Shown here: piece after piece, positions 55,562 through 64,000 of the stretch
Layout of the letters: every line of letters begins with the position of its first letter
Numbering within the stretch: position 1 is the stretch's first letter
Origin: Dillenia suffruticosa
Taxonomy: Eukaryota; Streptophyta; Magnoliopsida; Dilleniales; Dilleniaceae
Direction of reading: 5' to 3'
DNA length: 64,000 nucleotides
NCBI GenBank assembly: GCA_033439265.1
Contig: JAVTVX010000019.1
Location: 3,851,501 to 3,915,500, forward strand
Made by a program: the position numbers and the translations under genes
Notes under the pieces: generated by a model
Told to the model about the DNA's origin: nothing
The model's database searches: none
The model's input: the letters and a program-made list of their open reading frames with translations, nothing else

Positions 55562-55740
55562 ATATATCTTTATAATTAATCGGTATTCAAAATTATATTT
55601 TAATTAATTTGATTCGAATATTATTGAATTCAATTTAGAAAAAACATTTTTAACGTAATTTTTTTTTATTTTCAAGTTTTGAATTCGAGATTTAATTAAA
55701 AAATTTAATATCCTTACCTATTAGACTGTGGTATATATTG
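55562..55740 (-). mobile_element. SINE, family A, reverse orientation
   Basis: All blocks are present: AATTAATCGGTATTCAAAAT, TTTGATTCGAATATTATTGA, a TTTTTAACGTAA block, CAAGTTTTGAATTCGAGATT (B-box region) and ATCCTTACCTATTAGACTGT (A-box region in reverse). The tail end is AT-rich. Confidence 0.6.
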
Positions 55741-56574
55741 CTTTTTATGAATGCTCTCTACCTTTAACAAGAATTGCGCTAAAGTGTATGCTTTTCATTT
55801 ATTATTATTATTTTTTTCATTTTTCTATTTTGTCCGGCTAAGTTGGCAAATCTTTTCCTCCTTCCACTTTGACGGAGTAGACCACTGCTGGGTCCAGGAT
55901 TAATTTATTTATAAAAGAAAAAATAATAAATTTCCACATTTTCCCAATGTTTTTCCATCAATCTTGTCCTCCCCACAAATCTTGACAAGTGAATATCTAG
56001 AAATTTTGATATCTTTGTGAGCATTGTGTTCAATTAGCATGGATGCAAGCAAGATTCCTCTTAGAAAAATTTTATCCTGTAAGATTTATACCCATGTAAT
56101 TTAAAAACCTTGCAACATAATATTTGTGATATTAGAACATATAAACCGATTTTTTTTTATTTTATTTTTCCACGGTATACTAATGTTTAGAATTTATTGA
56201 CCCGAAATGTTATGTATCAGTAGAATATTTTTACGAATTTTAAGAAATTGCATATTCTCATTACATAAATTTTCATAAACTAATGCAAAATAATAGTTTT
56301 AAGTGATTAAAGCCTATAGGCAAAATTTGAAAAAATAAATAAATAAATATGTTCATATCAAACTGAAGATAATCTGTCTCACTTGATCGCTAATCTTTTG
56401 ATCGGGTGATGTAAACTCTTGTCCCATGTCATCACCCTTAGGCTTGCAGTTGGGAGGATTCCCCTCTCAAAAGGGACTTTGCCCTCATTGTGAGACCAAT
56501 AAAAATAAATCTTGCTAGAAAAATGGTTTTCTAGCTTATATAAAAGTTTAAAAAAGATAAAAAGAGATCGGTGA

Positions 56575-56754
56575 TGTCAAAAATTTTTAGGTTAAGTGAT
56601 TAAAAGTAATTTATCTTTTTAATTAGAGATTTTAACTTTAAGATTTGAAAATAGTGAAAAAAGATAGTGTTGATTTTTAAAATGGATTCTATAATATTTA
56701 AATCGGATTAATCAGGTAAAATTTGAATATCAATTATGAAAAAAAAAAAAAAAA
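56575..56754 (+). mobile_element. SINE, family A
   Basis: The head GGTTAAGTGATTAAAAGTAA is followed by a TTTAACTTTAAGATTTGAAA block, then ATTTAAATCGGATTAATCAG, GTAAAATTTGAATATCAATT and a long A tract ending at 56754. Confidence 0.6.
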
Positions 56755-57052
56755 GAGGTTGACCAACGAGGTCAACGATGAAAACGTTGAAAACTTTGGC
56801 TCCGTCTCTTATTATTATTTATAATTATGATAACAGGAACGATGTGAAGTGACTACGATGCCCAAATTTAGTAGTTTAATTTTGCAACTTTCCTTTCCCT
56901 ATTGCTAATTATTTACCCCTTTATTATTATTAAATAATTATATTTTTCAAATTTTCTTTCCCCATTTGTTTCCCCAAATAAAAGATATTGATGTATGATA
57001 TTAATCTTTGTTGGGGAGAGTAAGTCTTATGACCTCCATATCTCCTTTCTAT

Positions 57053-57215
57053 TTTTTTTAATAATCAATCGGTATTGAAAGATATATTCTGACTAATATA
57101 ATTCAAACGTTATCGGATTCAGTTTTTAAAAAATTCTTTTAATATAGTTTTTTCATATTTTAAGATTTAGTTAAAAAATCAAACACTTTTACTCATTAAA
57201 TAGATTATCCGTTGA
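57053..57215 (-). mobile_element. SINE, family A, reverse orientation
   Basis: A T tract, then AATAATCAATCGGTATTGAA, AACGTTATCGGATTCAGTTT, a TTTTAATATAG block and the head TTTTACTCATTAAATAGATT. Confidence 0.55.
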
Positions 57216-58504
57216 TCTCTCTATTTTATCTCTATTTAGACGGAAGTACTTATTGCTATGGAGATGGAAATACTTAAATCAAGATGAAACCTTTGGACAG
57301 CCAATGTGTGCATCCAATGCGGTCAAAAAAATTGTTCAAATTTTTGCTATGGGTTGTGGGGCTGAGAGGGTAAAAGAATTTTGGGAAGCCGACACATGAA
57401 TCTTTCCGCATTAGGATTTTTATTCCCTGCGGGGCCTGCGAGGAACATACCCTCATACGCATTCCGACACAATCAGCTAGACAAAGTATGTTCATATCAT
57501 ATCATAAATCGTACAAATCTAGTCTTAGCAGATTGTGACTTTTGTTTGAATTTTATATGCCTGCATGAATGAATTATTCTCTCACATATTTCCCCTGATG
57601 CAAAACAGAAGAGAGAGAAAGAATGGATATGCATTGCCCTTCTTTTATGTTAATATTAGTCAAAAAGAAGCAAACATTTTTCCATTTAGTAACGCAAGAA
57701 TCCAAAACGCCATGATCAAAAAGGGAAGATGTTGTTTTAATTTAACCTTATCCTATAACAAATAATATGGGTTATGATAAAACATTTAACATTCTTTCGC
57801 ACATTAAAATTAGACTAAGTTCTATTAAAATTCATGTCTTTTATAATATATATATATGTATATATATTTTAAAAAATAACGATATTGTTCATCCACTTCT
57901 CTTTTATCTGATTAATCTAATTTATGTGTTAAAACATTGATAATAGTCTCGCTTCCAATACAGCCCCTCAACATGTCGAAGAGAAGGAAATAGAAAGGCG
58001 TGTTCCAATATGATTCTCCAAATAATGTAATGAAAACAAGATTTGGGAATCCAAGCTCGGTTGGGCCAGATTGGGACCCATTATCACATGAGACTAATAG
58101 AGCCGATCAATCAGTTTAGTGATCACAACACTCTTCTTCTATTTCGTGATTCAAATTTAAATATCATGTAAAAAGAAAAAAGAAAAGTCACATCTCACCC
58201 ACATTGCTTTAGAAGAACAATAGACTCCATAAAGAATTGATGGCAAGTCATATCCCACTCACCAGCTTTCATTTTTCACTTTGCTGAATGTGTAATTATT
58301 GGATAAATTAATCATAGGAGGAGCTTTTATTGTCTTGTTAAAAGGGTTATTATTTTTAACCTCCCCCACTTTCTAGTCTTAAACTTTACTCTGTGTCTAC
58401 AAAATTTGATTACAAATGAGTAAATTGAAGTTATTCAATGCGATTGTATGATTGCTTTTGACCCAAGATTTTTTGTGCTGCTCTGCGTTGACCAATAGCG
58501 ATGT

Positions 58505-58616
58505 CTCGTCCCGACCTCCGAAAAGAAGTTACTGCAACGGTCAATTCGAATTAATCAGAGTGAAATTCTGGATATCGAGTGGTGTTCAATACATTATATC
58601 AAAAAAAAAAAAAAAT
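58505..58616 (+). mobile_element. SINE, family A, 3' half
   Basis: GTCCCGACCTCCGAAAAGAA, GTTACTGCAACGGTCAATTC, GAATTAATCAGAGTGAAATT and a GGATATCGAGTGGTGTTC block with an A tail. It closely matches the copy at 39425 but lacks the tRNA-like head. A short direct repeat, ATAGCGATGTCTCGT (58495-58509 and 58616-58630), brackets it and looks like a target-site duplication. Confidence 0.7.
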
Positions 58617-58924
58617 AGCGATGTCTCGTGCATGGGCGAGGGAGATTGCCCATATTTTAGATTGGGTTTGGGAAATTGACGGCCCATTGAACAGTGGTGA
58701 TTTCAGGAAAAGATGTCCAGAGCTTAGCTCATAAAATGAAAATTTTAGAATTCTAGGCCTTACAACTTGCTATCTCCGAAGCCCAACACAGTCTCTTTCG
58801 GTTCGTTGGGTTGGGCCATTCAGTGATCCAGGACTCTACGACTCGATTTTAGCCGAAAGGCCAAGAACGGTATTCCAGGACACTTCAACATGTACGGATA
58901 ATGTTGTTCAAAGCCGTTCAATAA

Positions 58925-59028
58925 AAAAATAGGTGTCTTAAGATTCGGTTTTTTTAATTGAACCTTATAATTATATGAATTAAATTAATCGAATTTTCAG
59001 ATATCGATAATCAAATATAAAAAAAAAG
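58925..59028 (+). mobile_element. SINE, family A, 3' half
   Basis: TATGAATTAAATTAATCGAA, then TTTTCAGATATCGATAATCA and an A tail that ends at about 59028. Confidence 0.45.
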
Positions 59029-59415
59029 AAGACAATAATATTGTTCAAGTTGCCTTCACAACCATATGGTAAAATCGTGATATGATGGGAGATAGAGGGG
59101 CATAGAATATAAAATTTAAGGAAAATAAATAGCATTGTAAAATGATTTTAACATACTTTTAAGATCTGTAATAAAATTTAAAGAATTTTACTGGTATTTT
59201 GAAACTTTTATTTTGTTCAAATGGTATTAAAAAGCAGACTTTGAGATTCAAGGAGCAACTCCTCCTCTCCCTTTTTGCCCATGCCTATGACATTCATGCA
59301 GAGATTTTATTTCCTAACCTCTTTCAAGTGGCATAGTGTCAACCTTATGTTATGACTAGCAAAGCATAACGCATCTAAAAGATACATCTCATTGGATCTT
59401 TCCTCATCCAAATTG

Positions 59416-59429
59416 GATAAGATGATAAG
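59416..59429 (+). promoter_or_regulatory. Paired I-boxes upstream of Psb27
   Basis: GATAAG occurs at 59416-59421 and 59424-59429, followed by CCCATGTGGCAC. I-box (GATAAG) pairs are usual in light-regulated promoters of photosynthesis genes. They lie about 120 bp before the ATG, which fits the core promoter region. Role inferred. Confidence 0.5.
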
Positions 59430-59544
59430 CCCATGTGGCACACACCACACCCTCTACTCTCACTCTCTCCCTCTTAACAAAAAACACCCAAAACTCTTAC
59501 ATCAGTCTCTCTTCCTCAGCTTCTGACCTAAACAAAAGCAAACC

Positions 59545-60066
59545 ATGGCATCCCCAACACTTCTAACGCCAAACACCCAACCAAAGCCACTCACTCTCAT
59601 CAAATCCAAGCTCACCTCCACCATCGCCGCGGCAACACCACCACCGCCCGCCACCCAACTCCGGCGACGAGAATTCTCATCATCAATAATTCCCTTAACA
59701 CTCTCTACATCACTCTTTGCTCTTGCAACACCAGCTGCTTTGGCCTCCTCGGATGATGAGTACGTAAAAGATACATCAGATGTTATCAACAAGGTGAGAA
59801 CAACCATAAACATGCAGAAGTCTGATCCAAACATAGCTGAAGCTGTAGCTGAATTAAGAGAGACATCGAATACTTGGGTAGCTAAGTATAGAAGAGAGAA
59901 AGCCCTCATTGGTAGGCCATCTTTTAGGGACATTTACTCTGCTCTCAATGCTGTTTCTGGGCATTACATCAGTTTTGGGCCAACGGCGCCAATTCCTGCG
60001 AAACGAAAGGCTAGGATTCTTGAGGAGATTGACAATGCAGAGAAGGCCATCTCGAGAGGGAGATAG
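59545..60066 (+). CDS. PSB27: Photosystem II repair/assembly protein Psb27, thylakoid lumen
   Basis: Psb27 binds the luminal side of assembling photosystem II (CP43) and keeps it from premature Mn-cluster loading, aiding repair. A single exon encodes 173 aa. The N-terminus (1-67) is a two-part targeting peptide: a Ser/Thr/Pro-rich plastid part, then RRR at 40-42, a hydrophobic stretch (48-62) and ATPAALA with cleavage after Ala67; the arginines suggest the Tat route. The mature 106-residue protein begins SSDDEYVKDTSDVINKVRTT and reads through ELRETSNTWVAKYRREK, RPSFRDIYSALNAVSGHYIS and PIPAKRKARILEEIDNAEKA, the four-helix Psb27 fold. The start is the first ATG after a CT-rich leader. It matches the recalled Arabidopsis At1g03600. 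The gene is intact. Confidence 0.96.
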   Translation: MASPTLLTPNTQPKPLTLIKSKLTSTIAAATPPPPATQLRRREFSSSIIPLTLSTSLFALATPAALASSDDEYVKDTSDVINKVRTTINMQKSDPNIAEAVAELRETSNTWVAKYRREKALIGRPSFRDIYSALNAVSGHYISFGPTAPIPAKRKARILEEIDNAEKAISRGR

Positions 60067-60636
60067 AAAATGAAAACTTTTGTTTCCTCCATTTTTAGTT
60101 TGAGGTACTAAGATTTTCATATATTGTTGAGGTTGAGATTTTGAATTCTGAGGTGAGAAATTTCAACTACTTAGTAAGTATTTGTATATTATTCAATGAA
60201 GAATTCTTGGTGCATCTTGAATGGACATTGCCCACTCTTCATCTAACTACCATTGTACAAGTTCATGTTTTATTCGAAGGTAAAAGAAATATTGGGCACT
60301 TCTAATCGGTGTACTTTTCTTTTTTCTTTTCTTCCTCTCTATAACTAGTAAATCGGATAATCAGAGTATGTCGATTTTTATTCTAAGAGAATTAGAATCA
60401 ACCCCAACAAATATACGACAATTTAAAGGTAATTTGTATTAAGTATAATGATTTGAGTAAGTGAAACAACGAATAGGAGAGAGATGTGCCTACAATAATC
60501 AATCTTGACATGTACTATATAAAAAAAAAATTCAATCTTGACCCCCCCCCTTCTATGCACAATGATGTTCATTTTCTTAGTACTACATTTGTCTTGGACT
60601 GACATTATTATTCTTTTTGAGCGGTAATTATAAAGA
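60067..60636. other. Downstream flank of Psb27
   Basis: It holds the 3' UTR and AT-rich spacer, including a poly-C run near 60542-60550. Nothing further was recognised. Confidence 0.55.
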
Positions 60637-60810
60637 TTTTTTTTTTTTCACTTGATCACGAGTATAAGAAAATTCAATTAATCCGGTTCGACTAATTGTA
60701 AACTTAATTTAGGGATTGATTGTCCTGACATCCATTTTTTTCATTTTTAAAATTTAAAAATTAGATTTTGATTAAAAAAGTTTAATATGCTACTATTATA
60801 TCTACATAAT
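60637..60810 (-). mobile_element. SINE, family A, reverse orientation
   Basis: A T tract (60637-60648), CACTTGATCACGAGTATAAG, TTCAATTAATCCGGTTCGAC, a head with AAATTTAAAAATTAGATTTT and a GCTACTATTATATCTACATA A-box region in reverse. Confidence 0.5.
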
Positions 60811-61018
60811 GTAACCAAAAAAAAAAAATCTACAGAATATCGGTGTAATTATAAAAATTTCTGTTCAACTTAATATATAATCATTGATCAGTAATAACAT
60901 GAGTTATCCACCAAGAAACCAAGAAGAGAAGTTCTCAATCATTTTTTCTTTTTGTTTTTGGTCGAGGTCAAAGCCCTTTTCTTAAGGGGGAGAAAATTGC
61001 TCGAACCCTAATAATTAT

Positions 61019-61105
61019 TTTTCTTTTGGTTACATAGATATTCGAATCTGAAATCATCAGATTAGAAAAGAAAAGTTATGACCACTAGGTTATCTGTTTG
61101 GGGGA
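61019..61105 (-). mobile_element. 87-bp head-only SINE (family C) with perfect 19-bp duplication
   Basis: CTCGAACCCTAATAATTAT occurs at 61000-61018 and 61106-61124. On the minus strand the insert has A-box-like TAACCTAGTGG, B-box-like AGATTCGAATAT, a short ATGTAACC tail and A residues. It lies inside an older retroposon-like block with its own GCTCGAACCC motif, so this is a nested insertion. Confidence 0.8.
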
Positions 61106-61519
61106 CTCGAACCCTAATAATTATGGGGGCTAGCAAGCCGAAGTGACCATTGGTTCTCAATGTTTCTCTTTAAATTGGGCCCCTAGGCCTAGTCCAATAG
61201 ACCTGGCCCTTTTTCTGTGGGTTGCCATAGATTTAAAATCCACGAGCCCTAATAGGTACTGGACTTGGATTTGGATCCGCCTTACCGTTGAAAAGTCTGG
61301 CTTTCTCATAAATTATTTTACAGTTCGGCCCGAATATAAGATCTCGGATTTTAGTTTCTATGAACTTTGGTTATTTATTTATTTTTGATACACAGAAATC
61401 TGAATCCTTTACAAAGAAGAAGAGAAAATGTATAAGTTGAGGTATAACTCATTAACCTATGAACTTTGTTGCATGTGCTCATAAAAGATTTCATAAAAAA
61501 TTTATATTTTTCCTTTGTT

Positions 61520-61607
61520 TTTTTTTTTTTGGTTACATAAAAATTCGAATTCTGGATCTCAGGGTTAGGGAGGGAGATTGTGACCACCAATCTATCCCCT
61601 TCGGGAC
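61520..61607 (-). mobile_element. 88-bp head-only SINE (family C) with perfect 16-bp duplication
   Basis: ATATTTTTCCTTTGTT occurs at 61504-61519 and 61608-61623. The insert aligns with the copy at 61019: both have GGTTACATA, ATTCGAAT and TGACCAC at equal spacing. The T tract of about 11 bases is the reversed poly-A tail. Confidence 0.82.
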
Positions 61608-62279
61608 ATATTTTTCCTTTGTTGCACATGAGTTATACCCATTTTTGCAATGAGATCTGAGGAGGCCAGGTATTATTTCATTAGTATTGAATCAACGCTG
61701 GGTAAAGGAATTTTCTATTAGGTTAAATTTTTTATCCAACTTTGCAGAATGTTTGATTTATAATATAATTTGATTTTCTTGTTGTTCGGTTTAAAATGTT
61801 CAATTTTTTTTTTCTCAAAAGAAAAAAAGGGTATAAAAGTAGACTACATCAAAAGAAGCCAATGAATTATAATTCAACTAGTATTGTCCCCCTCTCTTTT
61901 ATAAAATCTTGATTTCGATTATTTTTATGTATAAAAAAAAAGGACTATACGAATAGAACGTTCTTCTTTTTCGGGTGTAAAATAGCGTCATTTTTCTTAA
62001 AAGTGGCAATGTCTTCACGAAAATCTGTTTATGTTTTCCATGATTTCTCGTTTGAACATTTTGTTTGAAAAAGGGCAATAGGTTGAAACCGTTGCAAATA
62101 GGTGACATTACATGGAGGGGAACTGGAGGCACAATCACCAGGTTCACCACTTCATTTGACAGAGTGTTGATACATGTCAACAAGAATGCATATGTCCTCC
62201 ACGGGGGAGGAGGAGACATGTCCTGGTGCAAATTTAACACTGCAATCTATCATAAAGAATGGTGGAGGTAGGAAGTGTA

Positions 62280-62442
62280 TATTCATCCCTCAACTAGGTC
62301 GAAAGTTCGACTCTCCTTAGACATGAAAAAATAATGTTGGGAGATCTCCCCTCTCAAATGAGTTCTAACAGTCAGGTCGGTCCGAATTAATCAGGATGAA
62401 ATGTCAAATACCGAACGATGACAGGCCGAAAAATAAAAAAAA
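62280..62442 (+). mobile_element. SINE, family A
   Basis: The head has CCCTCAACTAGGTCGAAAGT, then B-box AGTTCGACTCTCC, a GGGAGATCTCCCCTCTCAAA body, and GTCCGAATTAATCAGGATGA then AATGTCAAATACCGAACGAT with an A-rich tail. Well preserved. Confidence 0.7.
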
Positions 62443-62544
62443 GTAAGAGGCAGGACCAAAACTTGTTGAACTTATAGATAAAGGAAGAAAAAAATATAAA
62501 ATATAGATATGCAGCATGCATGAATAAAGGATGCCATTCTGATG

Positions 62545-63300
62545 CAGGGGCGGACTTGGACGTGGACGAGGGTGGGCAATTGTGCCCCCTCAACTTTTTA
62601 ATTTAATTAATATATATAACTCATATTTATTTTCTACATATTTAATTATAATTTTATCTCTATTTATCTTTTTTAAACATTATTTATTTGACTAAATTTT
62701 ATATAAATATTAAAAAAAAAAACATATTATATAATAAAAACAAAATATGATATCCTATTATATACTTTAAATCAATAAAAAAAAATATTTTATAATCTTT
62801 AAAATTAATAAAAAAACATTAATTTAACATCGAGAATCACACCTCATCACTTTTCCTTTTCCCTCCCCTCCTTTCCCCAACTTTCACTCTCTTCTCCCTC
62901 TCTTCCCATCCATTTTGTTTTTCCTTCTCCTCTCCCTGTCTTTTTCCCGTCTTTTTATTTCCTTTGGCTCTCTACTATCTCTCTTGTTTCCGCATTTTTT
63001 ATTCCTGTTTTCATACTTCTTTCACTCATCAAATATCACAATATCTATTCTTTATTTATTTTTTTGATTAACCACAGAAACCGTTTTCAATTTTTATTTA
63101 AAAAAAATTCATTATTTATCTTATTAAAAAGATACATATTTTCAATTAAAATATTTAATTTTCATAATATTATGGTTGAATTATTTTTTTATTAATATTT
63201 TAAATTTTCTAATATAGTTTTATAATTCATATTTGTTAGTTGTATAAATATCTTATACTTTTTTAGTACCCGTTATCTTTGAGTCTTAAGTCTGTCACTG
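62545..63300. mobile_element. Non-autonomous hAT element (MITE), 756 bp
   Basis: Perfect 8-bp duplication TTCTGATG at 62537-62544 and 63301-63308. The left end CAGGGGCGGACTTGGAC and right end GTCTTAAGTCTGTCACTG are terminal inverted repeats that match with a few C-to-T changes. CAGGGGCGGA is a known hAT-type plant terminus. The inside is AT-rich with a CT-rich stretch (62855-63010) and no transposase. Confidence 0.88.
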
Positions 63301-63308
63301 TTCTGATG

Positions 63309-63761
63309 GTTAAATATGATAAATAAATATTCAAAAGTGGTTATCTTATAAAAGAAAAAGTTCAAGTAATAATCTAAAAATAGTTATTTATTACAAAAAT
63401 ATTTAACCTGTCACATTGATTCCACCTCTCCTCCTCAATCGGCCAAGCACACTGTGAAAGTGTCAAGCTTCCCCTGTTACACGCACACTACCTAGCCGGT
63501 CTGACAGCATGCATGCAAGAGGTGCAATTAAAGAAGAAGGTACAATTGAAAGGGGTAATAAAAAGTATTAGGTTGATATATATATGAGTTTTTATGAGGT
63601 TTATTGGTTAAAAATTCATACATAGAATTTCTCATGGAAGGTTCTCAGATTCTGAATTATTTTGAAGAATATATTAAAAAAAACATATAGCATTCTTGGT
63701 GCTCTGCTTCGCCGGGAAACCCTTCCAACCCAAAAAAAAAAGGAACAACTGGGAGAACATG

Positions 63762-63799
<38 letters not shown>

Positions 63800-64000
63800 T
63801 GAATGAAACATAAATAAGGGTAATCAGGGTTCATATGATCCTAAATTTTTTATTTGTTTGGATGGTTGAAATGACACAGAAAAAGTAATTGTAACACGCA
63901 AAGTCTTGTCGTTGAAGTATGTTCAATCTTTTTACCTTGGTCTTGCATCTAGTTCTTCACATGCCCCAAGTTAATTGGCTTAGCTTATGCTTGAGCTCCT
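63309..64000. other. Right-edge spacer
   Basis: AT-rich flank with a GA microsatellite at about 63767-63792. No gene or recognised repeat was found. Confidence 0.55.

Larger units (their letters stand above)
53531..56574. other. AT-rich spacer with SINE remnants
   Basis: No coding gene is supported. It holds a SINE fragment at about 54120-54195, a full reversed SINE at 55562-55740, and a perfect 8-bp inverted repeat CACGAATT/AATTCGTG (54057-54064 and 54072-54079). The block at 53870-54080 is GC-richer with overlapping open frames but no recognisable protein. Nothing else was recognised. Confidence 0.5.
57216..59415. other. Spacer before the Psb27 gene
   Basis: AT-rich with no supported gene. 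It includes SINEs at 58505-58616 and 58925-59028. Open frames at 57274-57765 have no recognisable domain. Region 59030-59415 includes the distal promoter of the Psb27 gene. Confidence 0.5.

Noticed and set aside
57274..57765. Three adjacent 63-73 codon frames
   Set aside because: No start context, domain or splice logic; composition is like the surrounding spacer.
62065..62271. 68-codon frame with GDITWRGTGGTITRF-like residues
   Set aside because: Looks protein-like at first but I could not place it in a family and it has no gene context; probably chance.

Overview
This is a window of nuclear DNA from a flowering plant, almost certainly a eudicot. The evidence is large AT-rich spacers, GT-AG introns, plastid-targeted proteins, a eukaryotic tRNA-Gln, and abundant SINEs, hAT MITEs, LINE fragments and Copia/Gypsy debris. 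The species cannot be named from the sequence alone. Layout, left to right: 1-1340 is the edge of an LTR. 1341-7118 is spacer with old SINEs. 7119-14209 (-) is a complete 16-exon gene for the beta subunit of PPi-dependent phosphofructokinase (562 aa after splicing). 16731-18486 (-) is a decayed PPR gene of the At1g03560 type. 18588-18659 (+) is tRNA-Gln(CTG). 20235-24618 (+) is a 7-exon plastid-type Mpv17/PMP22 family gene (352 aa). 25075-30578 (-) is a degenerate Copia element with two LTRs. 30585-31690 holds a mosaic SINE and LINE RNase H debris. 32786-32944 (+) is a 52-aa single-pass membrane protein candidate behind two G-boxes. 37583-37885 (-) is a small secreted cell-wall protein. 39200-40065 is a retroposon cluster. 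40607-45513 (-) is a 5-exon clade-E PP2C phosphatase (474 aa). 47314-47773 is a CCGG-rich hAT MITE. 48-59 kb is mostly SINE/LINE/LTR debris. 59545-60066 (+) is Psb27, a thylakoid-lumen photosystem II assembly factor. 60.6-63.3 kb holds more SINEs and a second hAT MITE. The genes do not form a pathway. They are a conserved chromosomal neighbourhood: from memory, Arabidopsis At1g03560 (PPR), At1g03590 (PP2C) and At1g03600 (PSB27) lie together, and At4g03410 (Mpv17/PMP22) is next to At4g03415 (PP2C), so this window looks like the unrearranged merger of those two duplicated Arabidopsis segments. The most informative unexplained structure is the retroposon layer. One tRNA-derived SINE family with a shared 3' domain occurs about 18-20 times in every state of C-to-T decay. 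Very short head-only SINEs carry perfect 16-19 bp target-site duplications, one copy seems to combine both types, and two hAT MITEs have clean 8-bp duplications. I found no CRISPR, virus, operon or toxin system, and no convincing new multi-gene system. Exon coordinates were read by eye from splice consensus and reading frame, and the summed coding lengths are divisible by three for each spliced gene.
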